The notes: generated by a model not told the origin, from the letters alone. A DNA stretch of 36,486 nt from Rhodanobacter fulvus Jip2 (GCF_000264315.1 NZ_AJXU01000058.1:1-36486), one strand, 5' to 3'; positions 26,240-35,550 are shown, numbered from the stretch's first letter. A program made the numbers and translations.

Positions 26240-27943
26240 ATGACAAACGACCTCAAAAAGATATGGGCAATTTTTACCCCAGCCGAGCGGCGCAAGTCCG
26301 CATGGATGCTGATGCTGGTGGCCCTGATGGCGCTGGCTGAAACCGGTGGCGTGTTGTCGATTATGCCGTTCCTTTCCGTGCTTGGCCGTCCCGACGTGAT
26401 CCATCAGAACCACTGGTTGCAATTGGCCTACGACCGACTAGGCTTCGAGGACGCACGCAGCTTCCTGATCGCGCTGGGGCTGGTATCCATTGCCACGGTG
26501 CTGGGTTCGTCCGTGTTCAAGACAATCGTGTTGCACCTGCTGAACCGCTTCATCCACCTGCTGCGCCATTCCGTGAGCGCGCGCCTGTTGTCGCGTTATC
26601 TGCGCCAACCCTACGAGTTTTTCCTGACACGTAACCCGTCAGTGCTCAGCCGCAATGTGCTATCCGAGGTGGATCAGTTGCTGTTCAACCTAATCCAGCC
26701 TCTCTCGCAACTGATTGCCCAAGGCGCAGTGGTGCTGGCCGTCCTGTTGCTGGTGTTTCTGTACAACCCGCCGACCGCGCTGGCCATCGTGATCGTGGTG
26801 GGGCTGCTGTACGGCGGCATCTACGGCCTGGTGCGCAAGCGCCTGGTGCGCATCGGCACGGAGCGGCAAGCCGCCAACGCGCACCGCTTCCAGTCCTGCA
26901 ACGAGGTGCTGGGCGGCATCAAGGACGTCAAGGTGACCCACGCGGCGATGGCTTACCAGGAAAAATTCAACAGGGCATCGCGCCAATTGTCGCGGCACAT
27001 GGCCACTAGCGACACGCTGAGCCAGTCGCCGCTGTACTTCGTGGAAGCCGTGGGTTACTGCGGACTGATCCTGCTGGCCTTGATGCTGATGCTCAATCGC
27101 GGCGACATCGCCCACGTATTGCCAGCCCTTGGCCTATACGGCTTCGCTGCCTACCGCCTGCTGCCCTCGGCGCAGATCATGTATCGCGGCCTCGCCAAGC
27201 TGAAGTTCTCATCGGCGGCACTGGATGCCATCCACCACGACCTGCTGCTGCCCGACGCCGAAACGGCCGCCCTCGGGCCCATGCTGGCGCCAAGCGAGGA
27301 AATCCACCTGCAGGACATCTGCTACGCCTATCCCTCCACGCCCGACAAGCCCGTGCTGGATCACTTCGACCTACGTATTCCCGCGGGCACCAGTATTGGC
27401 ATCACCGGCAAGACCGGTGCTGGCAAAAGCACGTTGATGGACATCTTGCTCGGCCTGCTGCAGCCGCAGTCCGGCACCATGTACGTTGACGACACCGTAA
27501 TCGACGCCGGCAACGTCGCTGCATGGCAGCGCGCCATCGGCTACGTGCCGCAACACATCTACCTGGCTGACGCCAGCGTGGCGGAAAACATCGCTTTCGG
27601 CGTCGCACGCAAAGACATCGACATGGCCGCAGTGGAACGCGCCGCGCGCGCTGCCCAGATCCACGACTTCGTCGTGGATGAACTCAAGGACGGCTACGAC
27701 ACGTCCATCGGCGACCGCGGCATACGCCTTTCCGGCGGCCAACGCCAGCGTATCGGCATCGCTCGCGCGCTGTACCGTGACCCGCCAGTGCTGTTCATGG
27801 ACGAGGCCACGAGCGCGCTGGATGGAGAAACTGAGAATGCGTTGAATGAGTCCATTCAAGGGCTATCCGATACAAAAACCATCCTAGTCATTGCACATAA
27901 AGAATCTTCCTTAAAATATTGCAAGAAAATAGTTAATCTATAA
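26240..27943 (+). CDS. ABC transporter, PglK/MsbA-type lipid-linked glycan flippase
   Basis: This half-transporter has a fused membrane domain (about residues 20-320) and nucleotide-binding domain. The start MTNDLKKIWAIFTPAERRKS at 26240 matches the PglK-like N-terminus; an upstream frame opening at 25991 adds unconserved residues. The NBD has Walker A GKTGAGKST (from residue 390), signature LSGGQRQRIGIARAL (from 497), Walker B VLFMDEATSALD (about 516-527) and H-loop VIAHK. PglK-type proteins flip lipid-linked oligosaccharides across the inner membrane, which fits the glycosyltransferases downstream. Base composition collapses in the last 35-40 codons, so the H-loop region is written in AT-rich DNA like the next gene. 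The 567-aa length is normal. Confidence 0.9.
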   Translation: MTNDLKKIWAIFTPAERRKSAWMLMLVALMALAETGGVLSIMPFLSVLGRPDVIHQNHWLQLAYDRLGFEDARSFLIALGLVSIATVLGSSVFKTIVLHLLNRFIHLLRHSVSARLLSRYLRQPYEFFLTRNPSVLSRNVLSEVDQLLFNLIQPLSQLIAQGAVVLAVLLLVFLYNPPTALAIVIVVGLLYGGIYGLVRKRLVRIGTERQAANAHRFQSCNEVLGGIKDVKVTHAAMAYQEKFNRASRQLSRHMATSDTLSQSPLYFVEAVGYCGLILLALMLMLNRGDIAHVLPALGLYGFAAYRLLPSAQIMYRGLAKLKFSSAALDAIHHDLLLPDAETAALGPMLAPSEEIHLQDICYAYPSTPDKPVLDHFDLRIPAGTSIGITGKTGAGKSTLMDILLGLLQPQSGTMYVDDTVIDAGNVAAWQRAIGYVPQHIYLADASVAENIAFGVARKDIDMAAVERAARAAQIHDFVVDELKDGYDTSIGDRGIRLSGGQRQRIGIARALYRDPPVLFMDEATSALDGETENALNESIQGLSDTKTILVIAHKESSLKYCKKIVNL

Positions 27944-27992
27944 ATATTTAAAATAACATCTTCCTGCAGCACCCATCAAATCCCTAAAAGAA

Positions 27993-29309
27993 ATGCATCT
28001 ATATTTAAATAATCTCCGAGAGCTGCCCAACTTTGGGTGCAGAACAACAGGCAATGCTCTTGAGGAGCTCCTTAAAATAAACAACATCATAGAAGAATAT
28101 GATGCAACAGAAAGCGCCAGCGACCCGGGAGCTTGGGCTGCATATGCAAAGGTTCCACTAAAAGATGGCGGCATCGTACCCAGATCCATATACGACAAAC
28201 TATTTAGCATAAGGAGAGATATTCCTAAAATATTTCGCGCGATGCAATGGATCGACAAAATATTCGGCGCAAGCCACGATTATATAACTAACGATCCGAA
28301 TAAAAGCATAATAAAATATCGAAAATTCTCCAAATCAGCGCCGGAGTTGTCTAATTTAGAGAACAAAATTCTGCAATCTGAAGGAATAATAATAAATGGT
28401 GAGGGAACCTTAATTTTCGGCAACCCCACACAGAGAGATGCGCTTTACCTTCTCTTCGTTATTGCGCTAGCGAAAGAGCTAAAAAGACCCGTATATCTGC
28501 TGAACGCAATGATCTCTTCATGCCCTTATAGCGGAGAAAATCTACCTCTGCTTCGCTCAGCAAAGTCACTACTGAAGTACTGCAAATTAATCTCAGTACG
28601 TGAATCAAAGTCATACGAATATGTCGCCGCATTATCCGGGGAAAGTAATCTTCGTCACATCCCAGACGCTCTCTTCACTTGGGGGCCGAGAATAAGGTAT
28701 TGCGTGGAAGCAGTTCGAAAAGAACCGAAACTATGCATATCTCACCCGGATAATTTACCAAAGACCGACCTAGTTTTCGACCGTCCCTATGTGTGCATCT
28801 CGGGAAGTTCAAGTGCTTGGCGCTACAAAGAAAAGATACACGACCAATTTGTTAAGCTCATAAACCATCTAAAGGAAGTTGGCCAAAGCGTGATTTGTGT
28901 TGAAACATGCGACGGAGACAACTTTTTAGAAAAGGCAGCAAAAGAATGTAATGTTTTCTTCCTCCCCAAAAGAACACCCATAATGGCCGCCATGGGCGTG
29001 CTGGCCGGAGCTCAGATATATATAACAGGGCGATATCATCCTGCCATTATGGCTAGCGCTAACGGTGTACCATGTATCTTCTTGACATCAAACTCCCATA
29101 AAACCACATCGATCCAACTACTGCTCGGATATGAAAATATTCGCGAGTACCCAGTTTGCCCTGACGATGACGAAATCGCGGACATCCTGAAGCATGCGAA
29201 AGAAACGTTGGCTAATAGAGTTGATGTCTCTCACCAGATTTACGGCGAATTCGAACGCAGGAGGATTGAAGCTAGCGAATACGTGAACATAGTTGAGTCT
29301 CAGTCATGA
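27993..29309 (+). CDS. Polysaccharide pyruvyl transferase family protein
   Basis: Enzymes of this family add ketal pyruvate from phosphoenolpyruvate to sugars of surface polysaccharides. The 438-aa protein opens with NNLRELPNFGCRTTGNALEE, a family-type N-terminus. It contains IINGEGTLIFGNPTQRDALY and the diagnostic GRYHPAIMASANGVPCIFL near the C-terminus. The coding DNA is markedly AT-rich compared with the flanking genome, and codon choice differs accordingly, which indicates transfer. It starts 49 bp after the ABC transporter, with only a weak AAAAGAA ribosome site. Its stop overlaps the GT2 start by 4 nt (ATGA). Some members of this family have other roles, so pyruvylation is inferred. Confidence 0.82.
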   Translation: MHLYLNNLRELPNFGCRTTGNALEELLKINNIIEEYDATESASDPGAWAAYAKVPLKDGGIVPRSIYDKLFSIRRDIPKIFRAMQWIDKIFGASHDYITNDPNKSIIKYRKFSKSAPELSNLENKILQSEGIIINGEGTLIFGNPTQRDALYLLFVIALAKELKRPVYLLNAMISSCPYSGENLPLLRSAKSLLKYCKLISVRESKSYEYVAALSGESNLRHIPDALFTWGPRIRYCVEAVRKEPKLCISHPDNLPKTDLVFDRPYVCISGSSSAWRYKEKIHDQFVKLINHLKEVGQSVICVETCDGDNFLEKAAKECNVFFLPKRTPIMAAMGVLAGAQIYITGRYHPAIMASANGVPCIFLTSNSHKTTSIQLLLGYENIREYPVCPDDDEIADILKHAKETLANRVDVSHQIYGEFERRRIEASEYVNIVESQS

Positions 29310-30235
29310 ACGACGCAAAACGCTTAGTAACGGCTATCATCGTAACCTTTAATCGCCGCGAGCTTTTAGAGAGATGCCTGAAAGCCATCGCCAACCAGAC
29401 CAACAAACCACAACAGGTACTCATTATAGATAATGCGTCAACTGACGGGACGCAAGAATGGGTTGAAGATTGGTTAGTTGAGCACATTCCCCAAGGACGC
29501 CTGTCCAAGCTTGACTCAAATATCGGGGGAGCCGGCGGGTTCGCTCACGGCATGGAAATAGCTATGGACGGGAGATGTGACTGGGTTTGGATGATGGACG
29601 ACGATGCGGAGCCATGCCCGGATGCCTTGGAACAACTATTAAATGAGCCGCTCGATACCTCCAACATCTATTCCTCTGCGGCCGTTTCAGGAGAGAATTT
29701 AGCTTGGCCCATAATACCGTCCTCCAGCACATGCGGACCACTATTGCGATCCTCTGACCTTCGTCCCGTTATGGAGGTAAGTAGCGTACCATTTCTCGGT
29801 ATATTGATAAGCGCTGAAATTATAAAGAAAATTGGATATCCCGACGCAGGATATTTCTTCCAGTTCGACGACGTTGAGTATTGCCTGCGATCAAGAAAGG
29901 CTGGAGCAAGCATTATCATAATTGGCTCAAGCCGCATTAATCACCCCCTAGCCACGCGCTATCCAGTGAAGATTCTTGGTAAAACGCTTTACACATTTCG
30001 AATGAGGCCATGGAAGCGGTACTATTATGTCCGAAATCGCATTCTTCTGGCCAAGAAACATTTCGGCCTTTCTGCCTACTATAATACAGTGCCAGCATCA
30101 TTTTTTCGCTTAATTGGGACATTGATATACGAGCCTAATCGAGTTTTGCAAACGTGGGCGACTATTGCTGGTGTCTGGGACGGGCTATGGGGCCGCAAAG
30201 GACAGAGACATAAACACTGGGGATTGCGCGCTTGA
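29306..30235 (+). CDS. Glycosyltransferase family 2, GlfT1/rhamnosyltransferase-like
   Basis: This is an inverting GT-A glycosyltransferase of 309 aa. The nucleotide-binding start is TAIIVTFNRRELLERCLKAI, followed by IIDNASTDGT. It then has NIGGAGGFAHGM and the metal-binding WMMDDDAEP (Asp98-100), and FFQFDDVEYCLR with the likely catalytic acid. The NxGGAGGF and WMMDDDxEP pattern is characteristic of galactofuranosyl- and rhamnosyltransferase-type GT2s. A UDP-galactopyranose mutase gene downstream supports UDP-Galf as donor. It overlaps its neighbours by 4 nt on both sides, so the three genes are translationally coupled. Composition is still AT-richer than the core genome. Confidence 0.88.
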   Translation: MNDAKRLVTAIIVTFNRRELLERCLKAIANQTNKPQQVLIIDNASTDGTQEWVEDWLVEHIPQGRLSKLDSNIGGAGGFAHGMEIAMDGRCDWVWMMDDDAEPCPDALEQLLNEPLDTSNIYSSAAVSGENLAWPIIPSSSTCGPLLRSSDLRPVMEVSSVPFLGILISAEIIKKIGYPDAGYFFQFDDVEYCLRSRKAGASIIIIGSSRINHPLATRYPVKILGKTLYTFRMRPWKRYYYVRNRILLAKKHFGLSAYYNTVPASFFRLIGTLIYEPNRVLQTWATIAGVWDGLWGRKGQRHKHWGLRA

Positions 30236-31419
30236 CGACCTCACATCATAAAAAGCCAAAGCTGCACGTGGCGATGCTGATATCGAATCTACGCGGCGAT
30301 GGTGCAGTTGGAATGCTGCTTTCCTTAGCAGAAGAACTGAGCAACCGTAATTACATCATCGATTTGTTGATAGTTCGTGAAGATGGTGAAAGGTCTGAAT
30401 ATTTACCAGCCAATGTCAGACAGATCAAACTTGGAGCATCCCGCCCACTCCGCGCTGTACCAGCCATTGCTCGCTACCTCCGCCAAGTTCGCCCAAGCGT
30501 GCTTATAGCAAGTGAACACTATACCGGGCTGCCCGCGCTATATGCGCTTTTCCTTGCCCGAGTGAATACCCGATGTGTTATTCGACAGGACAATACTTGG
30601 GGTATGGACAGCCGAAGATTCAGAGGAAGGCACCGCTTCCTTACGCCTTGGATGGTAGATCTATGTTTCCGATACGCTGAAATCATCGCCGTATCAAAGG
30701 GTGTCGCAAGAGATCTGATCGGACATTTCCCACATCTGCGAAAGAACGTAACCGTAATTTATAATCCCGTTATTTCAGAACGCTTGATCGCTCGCGCGCG
30801 CGAACCGTTGAGCCATCCTTGGTTCGGGCCCGGAAAACCACCCGTATTGGTTGCTGCAGGGCGCCTTCAACCGGCAAAAGGTTTTGATGTCTTGATCGAT
30901 GCGTTTTCCCGCGTAGTTAAGGTGACGCCCGCGCGCTTGCTGATTCTTGGCGAGGGACCCGATCGCGAGCTTCTACAGCAGCAGATCATGGCAAACAACC
31001 TCACAGACGCCTGCGAGCTCGTTGGTTATCAACATAACCCCTACCCATACATGGCAAGGTCCCATGCTTTTGTTTTGTCTTCACGGTTCGAGGGCTTGCC
31101 AACTGTCCTTATCGAGGCACTTGCGGTTGGTGCTACCGTCATAGCCACTGACTGTCACAGCGGGCCTCGGGAAATCCTTGCAGATGGGGCGTTTGGCACT
31201 CTTGTTCCTGTTGAAGATGTCAACGCATTAGCTGATGCCATGGTCGCCCAAATTTTGAATCCAAGAGCCATTCGAGCTGATTTGGGTGAGTGGCTTCGCC
31301 AATTCGACGTAGACACGAGCGTGGACAAACACGAGAAGCTTATACAAGCCACCCTTGCGTCCCCTCCGCCTCGCGCAAGGCCAATCCCGCTTAGCATTGA
31401 TTGCAACACTCGAGATTGA
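30232..31419 (+). CDS. Glycosyltransferase family 4
   Basis: This is a retaining GT-B glycosyltransferase of 395 aa. It starts with TTG at 30232, overlapping the GT2 stop. The N-terminal domain shows VAMLISNLRGDGAVGMLLSLAEELSNRNY (in parts), and VIAVSKGVARDLIGHFP-like sequence reads AEIIAVSKGVARDL. The C-terminal donor domain has VAAGRLQPAKGFDVLIDAF, LGEGPDRELL and SSRFEGLPTVLIEALAVGATVIATD, including the E-x7-E-type element of GT4. TDCHSGPREIL is a common GT4 segment for GalNAc- or glucose-type donors. The specific sugar cannot be read. It ends the AT-rich, coupled three-gene block. Confidence 0.9.
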   Translation: MTTSHHKKPKLHVAMLISNLRGDGAVGMLLSLAEELSNRNYIIDLLIVREDGERSEYLPANVRQIKLGASRPLRAVPAIARYLRQVRPSVLIASEHYTGLPALYALFLARVNTRCVIRQDNTWGMDSRRFRGRHRFLTPWMVDLCFRYAEIIAVSKGVARDLIGHFPHLRKNVTVIYNPVISERLIARAREPLSHPWFGPGKPPVLVAAGRLQPAKGFDVLIDAFSRVVKVTPARLLILGEGPDRELLQQQIMANNLTDACELVGYQHNPYPYMARSHAFVLSSRFEGLPTVLIEALAVGATVIATDCHSGPREILADGAFGTLVPVEDVNALADAMVAQILNPRAIRADLGEWLRQFDVDTSVDKHEKLIQATLASPPPRARPIPLSIDCNTRD

Positions 31420-31718
31420 CACTGAGGGGCGAGGCAAAAGTCTTGCGCGGCGCCTCCAAGTCGGAGATCGATCCAGGCTCCCAGAAGTCCTGAATGAACT
31501 CACGGGTCAGCTTGAACGGTGCGCTTGAGCGGACCGAATTTAGGGGGGCTCTTCCGGTATCAACCCGATACGCGAAATTGGATCCAACTCAGTACGACCG
31601 AATCTTCGCGTAGAACAAATCTTGATCGGGGCGCGGTTTCACAGTGCAACCGAATACACTATTCAAGACACCAGAATTTGGTTCTGCTGGACAGCATCTT
31701 CCCAACACGAAGCGAGAC
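31420..31718. other. Intergenic region between GT4 and the ribitol genes
   Basis: These 299 bp separate the coupled glycosyltransferase block from the CDP-ribitol block. I see no supported gene, tRNA or clear terminator. Composition is intermediate between the AT-rich block and the GC-rich genes that follow. It probably contains a promoter for the next operon, but no convincing -35/-10 pair is visible. Confidence 0.45.
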
Positions 31719-33077
31719 ATGACCACAACTCACGCCGTCGCCATTGTTCTGGCCTCAGGTTCGGGCTTGCGTTTCAGCTCGGAAACGCCGAAGCAGTTCC
31801 TGAAACTGGCCGGAAAGAGCGTGCTGGAACACACGTTGGACGCATTCGAACGCCATGTGCGTATCGGCGAAATCGTGCTGGTCGTGGCTGCTGAGCAGCG
31901 CCTTTTGACCGAGGAGATAGTGCGCAGAGCCGGCTATCGCAAAGTCACGAAGATCGTGCAGGGTGGCGCGACCCGCCAGTCCAGTTCTTCTGCTGGGGTC
32001 GCGACCGTCATGAACGATGGCGCAAAAATTCTTGTACACGATGCGGTGCGACCGCTGCTGGATGCGGCCACCATCGATAGATGCCTGGACGCACTGGATG
32101 AATTTGATGCGGTGGACACGGGCATCCTTTCCCCGGATACGGTGATCGCGACGCGCGCCGATGGCTGCATTGCCTCCATCCCGGCACGCGCTGCCTTGCG
32201 ACTGGGACAGACCCCGCAGGGTTTTCGCGCCGGTTTGTTGCGCCGTGCGCATGCATTGGCGGCCACGACTTCCGATTTGAATGTCACCGACGATTGCGGG
32301 CTGGTACTGCATTTTGAGCTTGCTCCCGTAAAAGTGGTGGCCGGCGACATCAACAACATCAAGATCACTTATCCCTCGGATATTTACCTTGCGGATCGGC
32401 TTTTCCAACTGCGCACGCGCACAGCACCGCTTGCCGATAACGGCACGGCCTTGGCAGGCAAGGTGCTGGTGGTGTTCGGTGCCAGCCGCGGCATCGGCCA
32501 ACGCATCGCCATGCTGGCTGCCCAGGCTGGCGCGCATGTTTTTGCTGTGTCGCGTAGTAATGGCGTAGACGTGGCCGACGAATCAGCGGTGCGCGCAACG
32601 CTGGCACGTGCTTGCGAGATGCACGGCCGTGTGGATTTTGTCGCCAATACGGCGGGTGCCTTGCACACGGGTCTGCTGGCCGGGCAGGACTATGACACCA
32701 TCGATCAGCAGATCGCCACAAACGTCCGTGGCAGCGTGGTTGTGGCGCGCGAGGCATTCGAAGCGATGCGGAAAACCGGCGGCAGCATCGCGCTGTTCAC
32801 GTCTAGCTCGTACACGCGTGGACGTGCCATGAGCGCGGTCTATTCAGCAAGCAAAGCCGCGGTAGTGAACCTGATGCAAGGTTTGGCGCAGGAATACCTG
32901 CCGTTCGGTGTACGCATCAATGCCATCAATCCGGAGCGCACAGCCACACCCATGCGTACCGAGAACTTCGGCAACGAGCCCGCCGACGCTTTGCTTAACG
33001 CGGACAGTGTGGCGCAAGCGACGCTATCCGCGTTACTGGCGGATGCCACGGGCGAAGTAATCGATGTCCGCCGCTAG
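31719..33077 (+). CDS. Bifunctional ribitol-5-phosphate cytidylyltransferase/SDR reductase, Bcs1-like
   Basis: This 452-aa fusion has an IspD/TarI-type cytidylyltransferase at residues 1-230, with VLASGSGLRFSSETPKQFL, LVHDAVRPLL and TDDCGLV. A short-chain dehydrogenase follows at about 245-452, with VVFGASRGIGQR at about 250-261, Tyr375-x3-Lys379 in YSASKAAV, and a C-terminal GEVIDVRR. The same order occurs in Haemophilus influenzae Bcs1/Acs1, which reduces ribulose-5-phosphate and converts ribitol-5-phosphate to CDP-ribitol for the capsule. CDP-ribitol synthesis is therefore the best prediction. The start at 31719 is chosen because an upstream frame from 31644 adds 25 unconserved residues. 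Its stop overlaps the next gene by 14 nt, which encodes the matching transferase family. Confidence 0.87.
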   Translation: MTTTHAVAIVLASGSGLRFSSETPKQFLKLAGKSVLEHTLDAFERHVRIGEIVLVVAAEQRLLTEEIVRRAGYRKVTKIVQGGATRQSSSSAGVATVMNDGAKILVHDAVRPLLDAATIDRCLDALDEFDAVDTGILSPDTVIATRADGCIASIPARAALRLGQTPQGFRAGLLRRAHALAATTSDLNVTDDCGLVLHFELAPVKVVAGDINNIKITYPSDIYLADRLFQLRTRTAPLADNGTALAGKVLVVFGASRGIGQRIAMLAAQAGAHVFAVSRSNGVDVADESAVRATLARACEMHGRVDFVANTAGALHTGLLAGQDYDTIDQQIATNVRGSVVVAREAFEAMRKTGGSIALFTSSSYTRGRAMSAVYSASKAAVVNLMQGLAQEYLPFGVRINAINPERTATPMRTENFGNEPADALLNADSVAQATLSALLADATGEVIDVRR

Positions 33078-34335
33078 GTGGTTGCGCGAGCTTGGAACAC
33101 TCGCACTGTCCTTGCTTAACGCGCTGCTAGGCTGGTTGCTTGTGGCACCGATTGCGCTCCTGGTCCCGAAACGGAGGGACTGGGTCGCGGTGATCGGCAG
33201 ACAGCATGGGCGATTTTTGGACAACGCCAAGTATTTTTTCATCGAAGCCTCAGGGGGGCACACAGGCCTGGATATCCGGTTCGTCAGCGAATACCCAGAT
33301 GCAGCAGGTGCGATCACTGTCCACGAGCTTCAAGTGTTGCAATATCCACGACTTGAATCGATATGGTTTCTGTTGCGCTGCGGCTGCGCTGTGGTCGATT
33401 CTACGGATTGGAACGACCATTTTCGCCGGTTCCTTCTGGTTCGCGCACACGTCGTGCAGCTATGGCACGGTGTCGGCTTCAAGCGTATCGAGCGCGACCG
33501 CTGGCGCCACGAGGTCGGCCGTGCACGATGGGCATCGAGATCGTGGGCCTTCGCGTTGCGTATGTTTTTGTACCGCGTCAGCGGCCGGTCTGTCCGCTAC
33601 GCCGCGGTGTGCTCAACCTCCGTGTTTTACCGGGACAAGGTCTTCTCTCACGCGTTTCTTGCACGGCATTTCCCGATTACGGGATATCCCCGCAACGGGT
33701 TCGCGCGTGAACTGCACGGCAGGGCGCTCGACCTTGCATGGCATAACGTGGATAGACAAGTGGTTTCACGACTCGCCGAATGGCTGGCCGTTGGCAAGCG
33801 CCTGGTATTGATTGTGCCGACCATGCGCGATTCCCTGAAGGCGCCAATGGAACTCGATGCGGCCACCATGCAACGCTTGGATACGTTCGCCAGGACACAT
33901 GGCATTGAATTCCTGTTCAAGTTTCACCCGTCTGAGCGCAATGCACAGGGCATCACGGGCGACCACTTGCATGTCTGCGCCCCGCATTCCGATGTGTATC
34001 CATTGCTACCCCACTGCCATGCGTTGGTGACGGACTATTCCTCCATTTATATGGACTTCCTGCTACTTGATCGCCCGGTGCTGTTTCTCATCATGGATGG
34101 AGACAGCTATTCGCAGGAAGATCGCGAAACACAATTCGACCCTTCCAGCATGATGCCTGGGCCGCGACTCTCCAGCTGGGAGGAACTTCTAGAGACCTTG
34201 GTCGAAATGCCGTTTTCCGATACGAATAGCCCGGAACGCAGCCGTCTGCGAAAAATGGCCTTCGATGCCATGGACCAATCCGAATCGACCGCACGCCTGC
34301 TAGCTTTCATGCGAGAGCAGGGTTGGCTTTCCTAG
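33064..34335 (+). CDS. CDP-glycerol/CDP-ribitol polyol-phosphate transferase, TagF/Bcs3-like
   Basis: This family transfers glycerol- or ribitol-phosphate from CDP-polyol to a glycan in teichoic acid and capsule synthesis. The 423-aa protein has a hydrophobic N-terminal segment (LALSLLNALLGWLLVAPIAL). It then shows VQLWHGVGFKRI, whose His near residue 134 is conserved in TagF, FLFKFHPSERN and the hallmark VTDYSSIYMDFLLLDRPVLF around residues 322-341. It overlaps the CDP-ribitol synthase gene by 14 nt, so donor synthesis and transfer are coupled. It lacks the C-terminal regions of some large capsule polymerases, so it may add single or few ribitol-phosphate units. Glycerol is a less likely donor given the partner. 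Confidence 0.88.
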   Translation: MSAARWLRELGTLALSLLNALLGWLLVAPIALLVPKRRDWVAVIGRQHGRFLDNAKYFFIEASGGHTGLDIRFVSEYPDAAGAITVHELQVLQYPRLESIWFLLRCGCAVVDSTDWNDHFRRFLLVRAHVVQLWHGVGFKRIERDRWRHEVGRARWASRSWAFALRMFLYRVSGRSVRYAAVCSTSVFYRDKVFSHAFLARHFPITGYPRNGFARELHGRALDLAWHNVDRQVVSRLAEWLAVGKRLVLIVPTMRDSLKAPMELDAATMQRLDTFARTHGIEFLFKFHPSERNAQGITGDHLHVCAPHSDVYPLLPHCHALVTDYSSIYMDFLLLDRPVLFLIMDGDSYSQEDRETQFDPSSMMPGPRLSSWEELLETLVEMPFSDTNSPERSRLRKMAFDAMDQSESTARLLAFMREQGWLS

Positions 34336-34373
34336 AACGCACCCTCTTCTATGCCAAGGCCAAATCTTCCCGA

Positions 34374-35468
34374 ATGAACCAGGAAACCACTCTCATCGTC
34401 GGCGCCGGCTACGCCGGCAGCGTCATGGCACGTGAGTTGGCCGACGCCGGCCACCGTGTCCACGTCATCGACAAGCGCCCGCACATCGCCGGCAATGCGT
34501 ACGACGAACTGGACGAACACGGCGTGCTGGTGCATCGCTATGGGCCGCACATTTTCCACACCAATGGCGAACGCATCTTCGAGTATCTGTCGCGCTTCAC
34601 CGAGTGGCGACCGTACGAGCATCGTGTGCGCGGCGTGGTGGATGGGGTTTCGTACCCTTTCCCGATCAATCGCGACACGCTGAACCAGCTGTATGGGCTG
34701 GACCTGGATGAAGCCGGGGCGGCAGCGTTCTTCGAGCGCGTGCGCGAACCGCGCGAGCCTGTCGCGACGAGCGAAGACGTGGTGCTCAACGCCGTTGGCC
34801 GCGACTTGTACGAGAAGTTCTTCCTCAATTACACCCGCAAGCAATGGGGTCTGGATCCCTCGCAGCTGAAGGCCGGCGTGGCGGCGCGCATCCCGGTACG
34901 CACGAACACGGACGACCGCTATTTCACCGATACGTTCCAGGCGATGCCCCTGCACGGCTATACGAAGATGTTCGAGGCCATGCTGGATCATCCCAACATC
35001 ACCGTTGAACTGGGCGTGGACTTCGCCGACGTAAGGGCCCGCAACCATCACGGCCACATCGTCTATACCGGCCCGATCGATGCCTACTTCGACTATCGCT
35101 ACGGCCACCTGCCCTACCGTTCACTGCGTTTCGAACACGAACATCTGCCTGCCGCCGACCAGCACCAGGACGTAGGTACGGTGAATTACCCGAATGATCA
35201 CGCTTACACGCGGATCACCGAATTCAAGCACCTGACCGGACAGCAGCACGCCGGCACGTCCATCGTGCGCGAGTATCCGCAGGATGAAGGGGACCCGTAC
35301 TATCCGGTGCCACGCGCCGAGAACGAGGCGCTGTTCAAGCGCTACGAAGAGTTGGCGAAGCAGGAGGCCGACGTGACGTTTGTCGGACGGCTTGCGCAAT
35401 ATCGTTACTACAACATGGATCAGGTCGTTGGCGCAGCGCTGGCTGCAGCGAAGAAGCTGATTGGTTGA
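34374..35468 (+). CDS. glf: UDP-galactopyranose mutase
   Basis: Glf interconverts UDP-galactopyranose and UDP-galactofuranose with reduced FAD. The 364-aa protein begins with the FAD dinucleotide motif VGAGYAG (residues 9-15). It contains HIAGNAYDE, YGPHIFHTN, NYTRKQWGLDPSQL, PVRTNTDDRYF, EFKHLTG and EYPQDEGDPYYPVP, all family signatures that include substrate-binding Arg and Tyr residues. The length fits bacterial Glf (about 365). The start at 34374 matches the family; a TTG at 34323 would overlap the previous gene and add unconserved residues. It lies 38 bp downstream of the polyol-phosphate transferase and supplies UDP-Galf, probably to the GT2 at 29306. Confidence 0.96.
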   Translation: MNQETTLIVGAGYAGSVMARELADAGHRVHVIDKRPHIAGNAYDELDEHGVLVHRYGPHIFHTNGERIFEYLSRFTEWRPYEHRVRGVVDGVSYPFPINRDTLNQLYGLDLDEAGAAAFFERVREPREPVATSEDVVLNAVGRDLYEKFFLNYTRKQWGLDPSQLKAGVAARIPVRTNTDDRYFTDTFQAMPLHGYTKMFEAMLDHPNITVELGVDFADVRARNHHGHIVYTGPIDAYFDYRYGHLPYRSLRFEHEHLPAADQHQDVGTVNYPNDHAYTRITEFKHLTGQQHAGTSIVREYPQDEGDPYYPVPRAENEALFKRYEELAKQEADVTFVGRLAQYRYYNMDQVVGAALAAAKKLIG

Positions 35469-35481
35469 GCGCTTGGGGGAG

Positions 35482-35510
35482 CCACCGACCCTTTCTTGCG
35501 GGAATCGGTG
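35482..35510 (+). terminator. Possible weak terminator hairpin after glf
   Basis: CACCGA-CCC/GGG-AA-TCGGTG forms an imperfect stem 15 nt after the glf stop, with a TTTCTTGC loop. No T-run follows, so any termination would be partial and the vapBC genes may be read from glf. Confidence 0.35.
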
Positions 35511-35550
35511 TTGGACGGTTCTGAGTTGATGTTGTGACGCGCAACCCGAG

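Noticed and set aside
31390..31545. Minus-strand peptide-like stretch (KLTREFIQDFWEPGS) as a transposase remnant
   Set aside because: It has no start, overlaps the end of the GT4 gene and contains no motif that I can assign to a transposase family.
31719..32400. The cytidylyltransferase domain as ordinary IspD of the MEP pathway
   Set aside because: The fusion to an SDR and the coupling to a polyol-phosphate transferase point to CDP-ribitol; a housekeeping IspD would usually be next to ispF or ftsB.
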